Positions 44,290 through 54,274 of a stretch of 64,000 bases of DNA are shown in pieces. Source of the stretch: JANSXG01 sp965652425. GTDB lineage: Bacteria; Planctomycetota; Phycisphaerae; Phycisphaerales; UBA1924. The position numbers were made by a program, and so were the translations under genes. The DNA is taken from positions 1 to 64,000 of the forward strand of contig CBFGVX010000004.1 in assembly GCA_965652425.1 (NCBI GenBank), written 5' to 3'. How positions within the stretch are numbered: the stretch's first letter is position 1; each line of letters begins with the position of its first letter. The notes beneath the pieces are model-generated. The model was not told the DNA's origin. It made no database searches and saw nothing but the letters and a program-made list of their open reading frames with translations.

Positions 44290-45691
44290 TCACAGATTTC
44301 CGAGGAAGGGCAATCGGCGAACCCTCTGTGCGGGCCTGATCCTCTCAGCTTCTGCCTCGCTGGCTTCGATCGGCTGCGAGGATCGTGATGCGTCGCCCCC
44401 TGAAGTTCAGCAGCCAGTCGTCACGATGCTTACGGTTTCACCGGAGACCGCTTCGATCCTCAGAACCCTTACCCCCGCTCCCCGCCTCCCGCAGGATCCG
44501 ACGAATCGGTATGCAGACGATCCTGCCGCGGCTCACTTTGGACAATTCCTGTTCTTCGACACAGCGCTCTCGGCCAGCGGGGCACTCAGCTGCGCTACCT
44601 GCCACAAGCCCGAAATGGCTTTTGCCGACGGTCTACCCCGAGCGGTTGCGAGCGAAGAGGGGCGACGCAACACACCCTCGATCATCAACGCCGCACATTT
44701 CGCGTGGCTCAACTGGGACGGCAGCGCGGACACGCTCTGGGGTCAAGCGGCTCGTCCGTTTGAAGCCGATCATGAACTTGCAACGACCCGCACCAGCATC
44801 GCCAGACTCATCGGCACCGATCCCGATCGGCGGGCCGCCTACGAAGCCATCTTCGAGTCACTCCCTCCGGTCACCTACTTTGAAGCACTGCCCGAACGCG
44901 CCATGCCGGTACTCAACGATCCCAAGCACCCGGACCAACTCGCGTGGGATTCAATGACCGATGAGCAGAAAACCGTCGTCAACAGCGTGTTCGTCAACCT
45001 CTGCAAAGCCATCGCGGCGTATCAGATGCAACTCGTCGCAGCCAACTCTCCGTTTGACCGCTTCGCACAAACCGTGAGAAGCGCGGACAGGCAACATTGG
45101 GTTGGACGAGAAGTGAACGGGTTTGGAATCGCCGAATTGCGCGGGCTCGAACTGTTCACCGGCGATGCCGGTTGCATCGCCTGCCACGCCGGTCCGATGT
45201 TCAGCGATTTCACCTTCCACGGTGTCCGGGTCCCGCCGTTTCATGGTGGCGCCCCCGACGATTCAGGACGATTCGAAGGTCTGGGGGCTTTGCTGGAAAA
45301 CCCACTCAACAGCGCGGGGCCGTTCAGCGATGCACCAGATGCTCCGGTCGCCGAGCGACTCAGATTCATGAAAGCGAGCTCTGAGAGCTGGGGAATGTTC
45401 CGAACACCGTCGCTCCGCAATGTTGCTCTGACGGATCCCTATATGCACGCAGGGCAATTCGAGGATCTGGATAGGGTGCTGGACCATTATTCGACCTTTG
45501 AGGGAGCCCTGCCCCCCGATCACCACGCGATCGGAAATCAGCTTCTGAGACCCCTCAATCTCAGTAGCGAGCAGAAGTCTGACCTCAAGGCATTTCTGCT
45601 CTCGCTGACCGATACGAACATTCCACAGCACCTCACGCGTCCCCCGGAAGCGCCTCTGCCGGTCGATCCGCAGGCCAAAACCGGTCGATAA
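44273..45691 (+). CDS. Di-haem cytochrome c peroxidase / MauG-like lipoprotein
   Basis: 472 residues from the ATG of MCSRASHR (an earlier TTG is possible). A lipobox-like SLASIGC ends the signal peptide. Two c-type haem sites are present: SCATCHKPE (about residue 107) and GCIACHAGP (about residue 300), and the family motif FRTPSLRNVALTDPYMHAGQF with the distal axial Met/His. Such enzymes reduce H2O2 or modify a protein partner. Haem attachment would need the CcsA/ResB system at 6-9.6 kb. It is coupled to the YtkA-like gene. Confidence 0.9.
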   Translation: MCSRASHRFPRKGNRRTLCAGLILSASASLASIGCEDRDASPPEVQQPVVTMLTVSPETASILRTLTPAPRLPQDPTNRYADDPAAAHFGQFLFFDTALSASGALSCATCHKPEMAFADGLPRAVASEEGRRNTPSIINAAHFAWLNWDGSADTLWGQAARPFEADHELATTRTSIARLIGTDPDRRAAYEAIFESLPPVTYFEALPERAMPVLNDPKHPDQLAWDSMTDEQKTVVNSVFVNLCKAIAAYQMQLVAANSPFDRFAQTVRSADRQHWVGREVNGFGIAELRGLELFTGDAGCIACHAGPMFSDFTFHGVRVPPFHGGAPDDSGRFEGLGALLENPLNSAGPFSDAPDAPVAERLRFMKASSESWGMFRTPSLRNVALTDPYMHAGQFEDLDRVLDHYSTFEGALPPDHHAIGNQLLRPLNLSSEQKSDLKAFLLSLTDTNIPQHLTRPPEAPLPVDPQAKTGR

Positions 45692-45767
45692 GCGCTTTCT
45701 GATCGCACCGGTGACCCTCTCGGATACATTTGAGCCGGACACGATGATTCAGAAAGCAGGCCATCGG

Positions 45768-48080
45768 ATGAACCGCACCACATCGAACGGACTCGTACTC
45801 GCGCTGCTCGCGGGGGGACTCTGCGGCCTCATTCCATCCACACTGCACGCCCACCCCGATGACCCGAAGATTCTCGATGCACAGCCACCCGTCGTGGCCG
45901 AACCATATCGGCGCGATTCTTCCGAAGCCGCACTTCGCGGTGCTCCCGATTTCGAAGCGCTGGATATCGAACTGCTGAGTTGGCTCCCCGTCAACACCTT
46001 CGGGCTTGGATCGGCCGGCGCGGCGGACATCTGGGGATACACCTCCCCGTCCGGACGCGAATACGCCCTCATCACGCTCTCGAACGGCCTTTCATTCGTC
46101 GATATCACGAATCCGGGCAACGCTCAGATTGTGCAGAGCTTCAGTGGCCCGTCCAGTCTGTGGCACGATGTCAAGGTCTATGGCCACTATGCGTATGCCG
46201 TCAGCGAAGGCGGACAGGGCATCCGCATCTACGACATGCAGAACATCGACAGCGGGCAGGTTGCATCCCGCGGAACCGTCCTGACCGGCGGCGTGGAAGC
46301 AACCCACAATGTCGCCATCAACACGGACTCCGGCTACCTGTACCGCACAGGTGGCCAGAACAACGGTCTGAGAATCTACTCGCTTGCCAACCCGGCTTCG
46401 CCTCAGTTTGTCGGCTCCTGGAGTGACCGGTATGTCCATGACGCGCAGATCGTTTCGTACGAATCGGTTCAGGTGGGCGGCCAGACCCTTCTGAACCGGG
46501 AGATCGCCTTCTGCTGCTCCGGCTTCAACGGCGGATCAGTGGACACCGGCTTGACGATCGTCGATGTAACTGACAAGTCGAACCCCGTCGTCCTGTCGCA
46601 GACCGCGTACTCCTCGCGTGCGTACTCGCATCAGGCGTGGCTCAGCGAGGATCGTCAGTACCTCTATCTGAACGACGAACTCGACGAGCAGAACTTTGGG
46701 TCATCGACAACAACACGCGTTTTCAATGTGAACGATCTGGCAAATCCGATCGAGGTCACGACCTTCACGAACGGGAGCAGCGCGATCGATCACAACCTGT
46801 ATGTGAAGGACGATCTTCTGTACGCCGCGAACTATCGTTCGGGCCTGCGCATCTTCGATGTCAGCAACCCTCTGCAGGCCCAGGAGATCGCCTACTTCGA
46901 CACCTACCCCGGTTCCGACAGCGCGAACTTCAACGGTGCGTGGAGCGTGTACCCCTTCTTCCGGTCGGGCAGCATCGTGGTCAGCGATATCGAGCGCGGG
47001 TTATTCGTGCTCCGCTACCGTCCACGCCAGCTTGAAATCACCGTTTCAGAGATCCCACAGCCGACGATTCAACCCAGCAAGGCAACGGCATCGCTCAGCA
47101 TCTCTGAGGTCAACGGCGGATCTCTTATCAGCGCTTCGCCCCGTCTCGTGCTGAACCGTGGACAGGGAATAGAAACATTCCCGTTGCTCTCCCTCGGCGG
47201 TGAGGAGTACCAGGCGGTGTTTCCCGAACTCGAATGCTACACCACCGTGGAGTACTACTTTGCCGCGGATGCCGCGAACGGGACCACCGTCACCCTTCCA
47301 GCGAACGCGGAGACCCTCGGCGGATTCGAAGCGACCGTCGCCACAGCAGCTGTGGATGTTTTTGCGGACAACTTCGATTCGGACACCGGCTGGTCCACTT
47401 TCGCACCCGGCGACAACGCGACCAGCGGCATCTGGGAGCGGGTGAATCCTGTGGGCACCATCGCTCAACCCAACGGCGCGCTCTTCGGCGAATTCTGCTT
47501 CGTCACCGGCCAGCACCCCGCTGGCGGCTCAGCCGGTTCCAGCGATGTCGATAACGGCAGAACCACCCTCACCTCGCCTGCTCTCGACCTCACTGAACAC
47601 GAAAACGGCACATACGAGATCGCGTATTGGCGCTGGTACTCCAACGACGCAGGCGCCAGTCCCAACAGCGATACATTCAACATCGATATCTCCTCCGACA
47701 ACGGACAGACCTGGACAAGTGTGGAGATCATCGGACCGGGCGGACCGCAGACCAGCGGCGGCTGGTTCGAGCACCGCTTCAATCCCGACGACTTCGTCGA
47801 ACGAAGCTCAAGCGTCCGACTCCGGTTTGTTGCTTCCGATTTCAACCCGCAGTCACTCGTCGAAGCCGCGGTCGATGGTTTCCAACTGGTCCGCTACGAG
47901 TGCGAGCAGAACCCGCCGCTGCCCGGCGATGTCAACGGCGACGGCGCGGTCGATCTCGACGACCTGAACATCGTCCTCAGCAACTTCGGCCAGTCCACGA
48001 GCCAAGGTGATTCAGATGGCAACGGGGTCGTGAACCTCGACGACCTCAACACCGTTCTGAGCAATTTCGGACAACCCTGA
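45768..48080 (+). CDS. Choice-of-anchor-B family exported protein with dockerin-like tail
   Basis: 770 residues from the ATG of MNRTTSNG. Signal peptide (about 1-28); an LVIVD/beta-propeller region (about 70-420) typical of choice-of-anchor-B proteins (e.g. SLWHDVKVYGHYAYAVSEGG, THNVAINTDSGYLYRTGG, HDAQIVSY, SHQAWLSEDRQYLYLNDE). A jelly-roll-like domain follows (about 530-705), then two dockerin-I-like Ca-binding motifs, GDVNGDGAVDLDDLNIVLSN and GDSDGNGVVNLDDLNTVLSN, at the C-terminus. Probably surface-attached. It follows the MauG-like gene by about 76 bases. Confidence 0.88.
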   Translation: MNRTTSNGLVLALLAGGLCGLIPSTLHAHPDDPKILDAQPPVVAEPYRRDSSEAALRGAPDFEALDIELLSWLPVNTFGLGSAGAADIWGYTSPSGREYALITLSNGLSFVDITNPGNAQIVQSFSGPSSLWHDVKVYGHYAYAVSEGGQGIRIYDMQNIDSGQVASRGTVLTGGVEATHNVAINTDSGYLYRTGGQNNGLRIYSLANPASPQFVGSWSDRYVHDAQIVSYESVQVGGQTLLNREIAFCCSGFNGGSVDTGLTIVDVTDKSNPVVLSQTAYSSRAYSHQAWLSEDRQYLYLNDELDEQNFGSSTTTRVFNVNDLANPIEVTTFTNGSSAIDHNLYVKDDLLYAANYRSGLRIFDVSNPLQAQEIAYFDTYPGSDSANFNGAWSVYPFFRSGSIVVSDIERGLFVLRYRPRQLEITVSEIPQPTIQPSKATASLSISEVNGGSLISASPRLVLNRGQGIETFPLLSLGGEEYQAVFPELECYTTVEYYFAADAANGTTVTLPANAETLGGFEATVATAAVDVFADNFDSDTGWSTFAPGDNATSGIWERVNPVGTIAQPNGALFGEFCFVTGQHPAGGSAGSSDVDNGRTTLTSPALDLTEHENGTYEIAYWRWYSNDAGASPNSDTFNIDISSDNGQTWTSVEIIGPGGPQTSGGWFEHRFNPDDFVERSSSVRLRFVASDFNPQSLVEAAVDGFQLVRYECEQNPPLPGDVNGDGAVDLDDLNIVLSNFGQSTSQGDSDGNGVVNLDDLNTVLSNFGQP

Positions 48081-48101
48081 GCAACACAGACTGGTCCATG
48101 A

Positions 48102-51100
48102 TCAATGAGCGTGGGTGTATTCCCGCCAACTCTTGATTTCAAGAACCGCTTCGCCGCGACGCACGGACCACATCGCCTCCGACAGGCGCTCGCCGATCTG
48201 CCGGTTGGTGATCAGCGGCACATTGAAGTCGATCGCCGCACGCCGGATCCGATACCCGTTGGTCAGCTCGTCTTCCTTGTCCGCTGAGGGGATATTGATC
48301 ACAAGGTCGATCTCGCCGCCCCGGATGCGCTCCACGGCGTTCCGAGACGAGTCGGATTCCAGCGGCCACTCTGCCAGTTCAGACTCGATCCCCCGCTCGG
48401 CCAGGAACTTGTGCGTTCCTTCTGTGGCGAACAGCGTGATGCCCATCGCCTTGAACCGCTCGAACGAACTGAGCATCCCGCTCTTGTTCTCGATCGTACC
48501 CACGCTGAGAAGGATCGAGCGGACCGGTCGCCTGTAACCGACGCTGAGCAGACTCTTGATGAACGCCTCGTTGAAGTCGCCGCCGAGGCAGCCGACCTCA
48601 CCGGTGGACGCCATCTCGACACCCGTCGTCGGGTCGGCACCATCAAGACGCGTGAAGCTGAACTGGGGCGCCTTCACGCCGACATGGTTCAGTTCGAAAC
48701 TCCGCTTGTCCGGCTTCTCGTAGGGCTGGCCCATGATCACCCGCGTCGCCAGCTCGATGAAGTTCTGATTGATCACCTTCGAGACGAACGGGAACGATCG
48801 CGATGCGCGCAGGTTGCACTCGATCACACGGACCCGGTTGTCCTTGGCGATGAACTGGATGTTGAACGGCCCGGTGATCTTCAGCCGCTGCGCAATCTGC
48901 GTCGAGATCCGCCGGATCCGGCGGATCGTCTCCAGATAGGTCCGCTGCGCGGGGAACACCAGCGTGGCATCCCCGGAGTGCACGCCCGCGTTCTCGACAT
49001 GCTCGGAAATCGCGTACGCGACGATCTCACCGTTGTCGGCGACCGCGTCGAATTCGATCTCCTTGGCGTTATCGAGGAACTTCGAGATCACCGTCGGATA
49101 CTCGGGCGACACCTTGGCCGCCACCTTGAGATACTTCGTGAGTTCCGCGTCGCTGCTGGCCACCGCCATCGCGGCACCCGACAGCACATACGACGGGCGC
49201 ACAAGGACCGGATACCCCACCTTTTCGGCGAAGCCGAGCGCGTCCTCGATCGTTGAAAGTTCCGACCACAGCGGCTGGTCGATCTTCAACTCATCCAGCA
49301 GCGCGCTGAACTTGTGACGATTCTCCGCGTTATCGATGGAAGAGGGCGCCGTACCGAGCACCCGGATTCCCGAACGCTCAAGCTTGACCGCCAGGTTGTT
49401 GGCGATCTGCCCGCCCATGGCCACGATCACGCCCTTCGGCTTGACGATCGCGCAGATGTCCTGGACGGTTTCGAAGCTGATCTCATCGAAGAAAAGCTGA
49501 TGGAACTCGTCGTAGTCCGTCGAAACGGTCTCCGGGTTGTAGTTCAGCATCACCGCCTTGTAGCCCATCTTCTTGAGCGTCAGCCCCGCGGTCACGCAGC
49601 ACCAGTCGAACTCCACCGAGCATCCGATGCGGTACGCGCCCGAGCCCAGCAGCAGCACGGCGTTCTCGACAGGGAACTTCCCGTCGCTGCCGCCACCGTG
49701 ATAACTCAGGTAGAGGTAATTCGTCTTCGCGGGATACTCCGCGGCGAGCGTGTCGATCTGGCGGACCGTCGGCTTGATGCCGTGCTCCAGACGCTGCGCC
49801 CGCACCCGATCATCGGTCGTGCCGACGAGCCGCGCGATCGCCTTGTCCGAGAATCCCGCCCGCTTGGCGCGGAGCAGCGTCTGCTTGTCAAAGTCCTCAT
49901 CGTCGATCTGCTCCAGATCGGCCGCGATCGCCACAATCGAAGCAAGCTTGTCGAGGAACCAGCAATCGATGAAGCTCAGTTCGTGGATCCGCTCGACGCT
50001 GTACCCGCGCCGGATCGCTTCAATCACAGCGAAGATGCGGTCGTCCGTCGGATTCTTCAGGTCGTCATCCAACTCACCCGACGCGGACTGAACCTCATAC
50101 GGGTCGTTCCCGACCACGCCGTGCTTGCCCACATCCAGCATGCGGCAGGCCTTCTGGATCGCCTCCTCGAAGGTCCGCCCGATCGACATCACCTCGCCGA
50201 CCGACTTCATGCCCGAACCCAGCCGCCTCGATACGCCGCGGAATTTCTTGAGATCCCAGCGAGGCATCTTCACCACGCAGTAGTCGAGCGCCGGCTCAAA
50301 GAACGCGGAAGTCACCTGCGTGATCGAGTTCTTCAGTTCGTGCAGCCCGTACCCGAGAGCCAGCTTCGCGGCGACGAACGCCAGCGGGTAGCCCGTCGCT
50401 TTCGACGCCAGCGCCGAAGACCTCGACAGGCGTGCGTTCACCTCGATGATCCGGTAGTCCTCGCTCTTCGGATCGAGCGCGAACTGGATGTTGCACTCAC
50501 CCACGATCCCCAGGTGGCGGATCACCCGGATCGAGATCTCACGCAGCTTGTGGTATTCGCTGTTGCTCAGCGTCTGCGACGGGCACACCACGATCGACTC
50601 GCCCGTGTGGATGCCCAGCGGGTCGAAATTCTCCATGTTGCAGACCGTCAGGCAGTTGCCGTACCGGTCGCGCACGACCTCGTATTCGATCTCTTTCCAA
50701 CCCTCAAGGTACTCCTCGATCAGGATCTGGTTCGTGTGCGCGAGGCCGCGCCCGGCAAGATCCCGCACTTCTTTCTCGGTGCGGCAGACACCCGATCCCA
50801 GCCCGCCCAGCGCGTAGGCGACCCGGATCATCACCGGGTATCCGATCGCTTCCGCAGCCGCGACCGCTTCCTGCACCGTCTTGGCCGCCTTCGAGCGCGC
50901 CGACTTCGCATCTACCTCGTTCAGCCGCTTGACGAAAAGCTCCCGGTCTTCCGTATCGCGGATCGTCTCCACCGGGGTGCCGAGCACCTGCACGCCGTGC
51001 TTCTCGAGCACGCCCGAGTCGTGCAGTTTCAGACCGCAGTTCAGCGCGGTCTGTCCACCGAAGGACAGAAGCAGGCTGTCCGGCTTCTCCTTGGCGATCA

Positions 51101-51329
51101 CCTCCTCGACGAAGTCGGGAGTGATCGGGAGAAAGTACACCTCGTCGGCCAGGTAGTCGCTGGTCTGGATCGTCGCGATATTGGGGTTGATCAGGACGGT
51201 CTTGATCCCCTCCTGCTTGAGCGCTTTGATCGCCTGAGAACCGGAGTAATCAAACTCACCGGCCTCGCCGATCTTGAGCGCCGACGAACCGAGAATCAGA
51301 ACCTTGCGTGGCTTGGTGTGGGTGATCAT
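48102..51329 (-). CDS. carB: Carbamoyl-phosphate synthase large subunit
   Basis: 1075 residues with two homologous ATP-grasp halves and a C-terminal MGS allosteric domain. Landmarks: VLILGSSALKIGEAGEFDYS, EVNARLSRSSALASKATGYPLA in the first half; VLLLGSGAYRIGCSVEFDWC, VIECNLRASRSFPFVSKV in the second; the MGS part has LLSVGTIENKSG and LFATEGTHKFLAERG. It makes carbamoyl phosphate from bicarbonate, ATP and CarA-supplied ammonia for pyrimidines and arginine. 10 bases after carA. Confidence 0.97.
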   Translation of the reverse strand: MITHTKPRKVLILGSSALKIGEAGEFDYSGSQAIKALKQEGIKTVLINPNIATIQTSDYLADEVYFLPITPDFVEEVIAKEKPDSLLLSFGGQTALNCGLKLHDSGVLEKHGVQVLGTPVETIRDTEDRELFVKRLNEVDAKSARSKAAKTVQEAVAAAEAIGYPVMIRVAYALGGLGSGVCRTEKEVRDLAGRGLAHTNQILIEEYLEGWKEIEYEVVRDRYGNCLTVCNMENFDPLGIHTGESIVVCPSQTLSNSEYHKLREISIRVIRHLGIVGECNIQFALDPKSEDYRIIEVNARLSRSSALASKATGYPLAFVAAKLALGYGLHELKNSITQVTSAFFEPALDYCVVKMPRWDLKKFRGVSRRLGSGMKSVGEVMSIGRTFEEAIQKACRMLDVGKHGVVGNDPYEVQSASGELDDDLKNPTDDRIFAVIEAIRRGYSVERIHELSFIDCWFLDKLASIVAIAADLEQIDDEDFDKQTLLRAKRAGFSDKAIARLVGTTDDRVRAQRLEHGIKPTVRQIDTLAAEYPAKTNYLYLSYHGGGSDGKFPVENAVLLLGSGAYRIGCSVEFDWCCVTAGLTLKKMGYKAVMLNYNPETVSTDYDEFHQLFFDEISFETVQDICAIVKPKGVIVAMGGQIANNLAVKLERSGIRVLGTAPSSIDNAENRHKFSALLDELKIDQPLWSELSTIEDALGFAEKVGYPVLVRPSYVLSGAAMAVASSDAELTKYLKVAAKVSPEYPTVISKFLDNAKEIEFDAVADNGEIVAYAISEHVENAGVHSGDATLVFPAQRTYLETIRRIRRISTQIAQRLKITGPFNIQFIAKDNRVRVIECNLRASRSFPFVSKVINQNFIELATRVIMGQPYEKPDKRSFELNHVGVKAPQFSFTRLDGADPTTGVEMASTGEVGCLGGDFNEAFIKSLLSVGYRRPVRSILLSVGTIENKSGMLSSFERFKAMGITLFATEGTHKFLAERGIESELAEWPLESDSSRNAVERIRGGEIDLVINIPSADKEDELTNGYRIRRAAIDFNVPLITNRQIGERLSEAMWSVRRGEAVLEIKSWREYTHAH

Positions 51330-51339
51330 CGTGTAGGGC

Positions 51340-52542
51340 TCACTTGCTCAGCATGCGGAGGAATTCGTCGAAGAGATACGCCGTGTCCACCGGACCGGGA
51401 CACGCCTCGGGGTGGAACTGCACCGATCGGAAGGGTTTCCACGCGTGGCGGATGCCCTCGTTCGTGCGGTCGTTGAGGTTCTCGAACCAGGGGCGCCAAT
51501 CCTCGGGCAGCGATTCCGTATCCACCGCGAAACCGTGGTTCTGGCTCGTCACGAAGCAGTTGTTCGTGCCGCATTCGATGACCGGCTGGTTCTGGCCTCG
51601 GTGCCCGTACTTCAGTTTGTAGGTCTTGGCTCCGATCGCCAGCGACAGCAACTGATTCCCGAGGCAGATCCCGAACAGGGGCACATCCTTCGCGAGAGCC
51701 GCGCGGATCATCTCAACTGTCTTGCCGCACATCGTCGGGTCACCGGGACCATTGGAGAGCATAATGCCGTCATACTGGTCGAGTTCGCCGCTGACATCAG
51801 CATCCCACGGCACACGCGTCACGGTCGCTCCGCGCGAGGCGAGCGAACGGATGATGTTGTACTTCGCACCGGTATCGAAGAGCAGGATCTTCTTGTCCCC
51901 GCTCCCGAAGACGCCACGGTCTGCGATCGAAACCTCCTCGACAAGATTCCGCAGATTGGGGTCATCGAATTCGGCCGGCTCGCATCCCTCGACCTCGATC
52001 CGGCCCAGCATGGAGCCGTGCTCACGCAGCCGCTGAGTGAGAGCGCGGGTGTCGATGCCCGTGATGCCGGGTATGCCCTCTGTATCCAGCCAATCGCTGA
52101 GCGACTGCTGCGCGTTCCAGTGGCTGTAGCGCTCCGAGTAATCCGCAACAACCAGCCCCTTCGCGTGGATGGCGTACGATTCACGCGTGAGCGAGAGCCC
52201 GTAAGGCCCGTTCACATCCTCCCGAGGCACCCCGTAATTTCCCACCAGCGGGTAAGTGCTCACCAGGATCTGCCCGCGATAGCTCGGATCCGTCAGTGAC
52301 TCGACATACCCCACCATGCCGGTGTTGAACACGACCTCGCCCGCGATCGAGCGCTGCGAACCGAACGCACGCCCGGCGTACTCGGTGCCGTCTTCAAGCA
52401 CGAGCTTCGCCCGGACTCGCTGATCGCCCCTCCTCGGAGCTTCGATCGCATCGGCATACTGAGCTTCGGTCATCGGTCTTTCTCCCGGCGATTTGGGCTC
52501 GATGGTGGCTTCGGCCCGGTTGATCTTGTTCTGTGTGGTCAT
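51340..52542 (-). CDS. carA: Carbamoyl-phosphate synthase small (glutaminase) subunit
   Basis: 400 residues from the ATG of MTTQNKINRAEA, with AAGGGG upstream; the longer frame is not supported. N-terminal CPSase_sm domain (RAKLVLEDGTEYAGRAFGS..., GMVGYVESLTDPSYRGQILVST) and a class-I glutamine amidotransferase domain with nucleophile Cys in FGICLGNQLLSLA and the His-x-Glu in FHPEACPGP. It hydrolyses glutamine for CarB. Part of the pyr cluster. Confidence 0.96.
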   Translation of the reverse strand: MTTQNKINRAEATIEPKSPGERPMTEAQYADAIEAPRRGDQRVRAKLVLEDGTEYAGRAFGSQRSIAGEVVFNTGMVGYVESLTDPSYRGQILVSTYPLVGNYGVPREDVNGPYGLSLTRESYAIHAKGLVVADYSERYSHWNAQQSLSDWLDTEGIPGITGIDTRALTQRLREHGSMLGRIEVEGCEPAEFDDPNLRNLVEEVSIADRGVFGSGDKKILLFDTGAKYNIIRSLASRGATVTRVPWDADVSGELDQYDGIMLSNGPGDPTMCGKTVEMIRAALAKDVPLFGICLGNQLLSLAIGAKTYKLKYGHRGQNQPVIECGTNNCFVTSQNHGFAVDTESLPEDWRPWFENLNDRTNEGIRHAWKPFRSVQFHPEACPGPVDTAYLFDEFLRMLSK

Positions 52543-52580
52543 GATGGAATCGCCCCTTTGTTCGACGCCCCGCGTAGGGA

Positions 52581-53198
52581 TCACCCCGGTCGGCTGCCCG
52601 GCTTCTCGACCGGGATGCCCGCTTTCACAAGCGGACACTCGGATTCCGGCCATGTGTTGAAGTGCAGTTCGCAGAGCGCCCAGGCCCCGATCGGTTTGCC
52701 CTCGCGGTTCTGCCCCGGATCAAATGTGCCGCGGCTGCGATCCACGACCGCGGCGAACCCGACCGGGATCGCACCGGCTTCTTCAATGATGGGCAGCAAC
52801 TCTTTCACGCTCTTGCCCGTCGTAATCACATCTTCGGCTAGCAGAACATGCTCGCCTTCCTGCAGCGCAAAGCCGCGCCGAAGCGCGAACTCGCCGTCCT
52901 TGCGCTCGGCGAACAGCGACCGTGCTCCACACGCCCGAGCGAGTTCATACCCCCAGATCACGCCGCCGAGCGCCGGAGCCAGCACCACATCGATACGCAG
53001 CTTTCGAGGCAAGGAATCCCGCATGAGCTTCGCAACCATGCCTCCCGCGGCGGGATCCTCGAAGAGCTTCGCGCACTGGCAGTAGCGATCCGAATGCAGG
53101 CCGCTGCTGAGCTTGAAGTGACCATTCAGCAGGGCACCCGTCCGCTCGAGCAGCTTCTCCACTTCAACGGAAATCGCCGGATCAACCGACACGCTCAT
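52581..53198 (-). CDS. pyrE: Orotate phosphoribosyltransferase
   Basis: 205 residues. Converts orotate and PRPP to OMP. The PRPP-binding motif VLLAEDVITTGKSVKE is present, as are HFKLSSGLHSDRY near the N-terminus and APALGGVIWGYELARACGA. Overlaps pyrF by 4 bases (ATGA). Short CarA-proximal gap (38 bases). Confidence 0.94.
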   Translation of the reverse strand: MSVSVDPAISVEVEKLLERTGALLNGHFKLSSGLHSDRYCQCAKLFEDPAAGGMVAKLMRDSLPRKLRIDVVLAPALGGVIWGYELARACGARSLFAERKDGEFALRRGFALQEGEHVLLAEDVITTGKSVKELLPIIEEAGAIPVGFAAVVDRSRGTFDPGQNREGKPIGAWALCELHFNTWPESECPLVKAGIPVEKPGSRPG

Positions 53199-54064
53199 GG
53201 TTTCGCCCCTTCACTGACGGCCTCGGACATCGCCGCTTGCAGATGACCGGCAAATCGCTGTGTGTTCTCCCGGATGACCGTACCGATGTCCCGACCGGCA
53301 TCGTCCTTTCCGGGAAGAAGCCCGCGCGTGGAGTGCAGCAGGAGTCCGGCGTCAAGAAAACCGCCAGCACCTCCCGATGCGCTGCTTCCCCGCATCCTTC
53401 CCGCTTCGAATACCGTACTGGCATCGCCACCCTGAGCCCCGAGACCCGGAACAAGGAAGGGAATTTCAGGCGCAGCAGCGCGGATCTCCGTGATCTCCGC
53501 GGCTCCCTTCGTCGCACCCACGACCAGACCGCAGTTGCCTCCCGAATCCCAGGATCCGACATGCTCGGCGATCCTCAGATACAGCTTGTCCGGCTGGAGA
53601 AAATCCTTCGCACCGGGATTCGAAGTCAGGGCCAGAAAGTAGGTCAGGCGATCCGAATACTCCAGAAACGGCTCAGCGCTGTCGCGTCCCATCAACGGAT
53701 TCACCGTTGTAGAGTCCGCGGCGAGCTCCTCGTAAATCGACTTCGCGTAATGCTTGGCGGTGGTTCCTATGTCACCACGCTTCGCATCCATGATCACCAC
53801 GGAATGTTCGGGAATCAGAGCGCGGACACGATGGAGCAGGCGAGTGCCCTCGATTCCCTGGGACTCGAAGAAGGCCAGGTTGAACTTGTACGCCGCGACG
53901 AGATCGTGCGTCGATTCGATGAGCAGACTGAAAAAGGAGAAGTAGCCGTCCGGCGTCGGTTCGAAGGCCTCGGAAGGGAGGTAATCAGGCGCGGGCTCGA
54001 TCCCGGCGGAAATCGCACAGCCAGTCCGTGCGATCGCCGAGCGGAGTTTCTCGTGAGTGTTCAT
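53195..54064 (-). CDS. pyrF: Orotidine-5'-phosphate decarboxylase (type 2)
   Basis: 289 residues from the ATG of MNTHEKLRSA, with GGGAGGA upstream. Signature of the larger, type-2 OMP decarboxylase: catalytic MDAKRGDIGTTAKHYAKSIY, then NPLMGRDSAEPF, TSNPGAKDF, VVGATKGAAEITEIR and VPGLGAQGGD. Makes UMP. It heads the pyrF-pyrE-carA-carB run behind a 325-base structured leader. Confidence 0.95.
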   Translation of the reverse strand: MNTHEKLRSAIARTGCAISAGIEPAPDYLPSEAFEPTPDGYFSFFSLLIESTHDLVAAYKFNLAFFESQGIEGTRLLHRVRALIPEHSVVIMDAKRGDIGTTAKHYAKSIYEELAADSTTVNPLMGRDSAEPFLEYSDRLTYFLALTSNPGAKDFLQPDKLYLRIAEHVGSWDSGGNCGLVVGATKGAAEITEIRAAAPEIPFLVPGLGAQGGDASTVFEAGRMRGSSASGGAGGFLDAGLLLHSTRGLLPGKDDAGRDIGTVIRENTQRFAGHLQAAMSEAVSEGAKP

Positions 54065-54122
54065 GAGATCCTCCCAAATCGAGGGACAGGCCGAGTTGCA
54101 ACGACCCGCAGGAATTGCCAGA

Positions 54123-54148
54123 TACAAAACAGGCCCGCCGAGCGGGCC
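54123..54148 (-). terminator. Hairpin with T-run in the pyrF leader (attenuator candidate)
   Basis: GGCCCGC, loop TCG, GCGGGCC (7-bp stem), followed by TGTTTTGT on the minus strand, ending about 60 bases before the pyrF start. Confidence 0.55.
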
Positions 54149-54234
54149 ATCGAAGCCGATTCCTTGCCGGAAAACGGCAAAACCAATCCACCACTCCCCC
54201 GCCGTTGTCCCGGCCGAGGCGGTTCAGGTTCGCA

Positions 54235-54274
54235 GAAAAAGCCGGCGATCATGCTGCCGTGGGGACCGGCATGA
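54235..54274 (-). terminator. Terminator-like hairpin downstream of pyrC
   Basis: On the minus strand TCATGCCG ... CGGCAGCATGA folds into a stem with a small bulge, followed by a short GCCGGC and TTTTTC. Confidence 0.45.

Noticed and set aside
45768..48080. Dockerin motifs read as evidence for a cellulosome
   Set aside because: No cohesin or carbohydrate-active catalytic domain accompanies them in the window; only a surface attachment role is supportable.
49314..51476. 720-residue plus-strand frame opposite carB
   Set aside because: Shadow of carB: composition is Arg/Asp/Leu-biased with no domain, while carB has all catalytic motifs.
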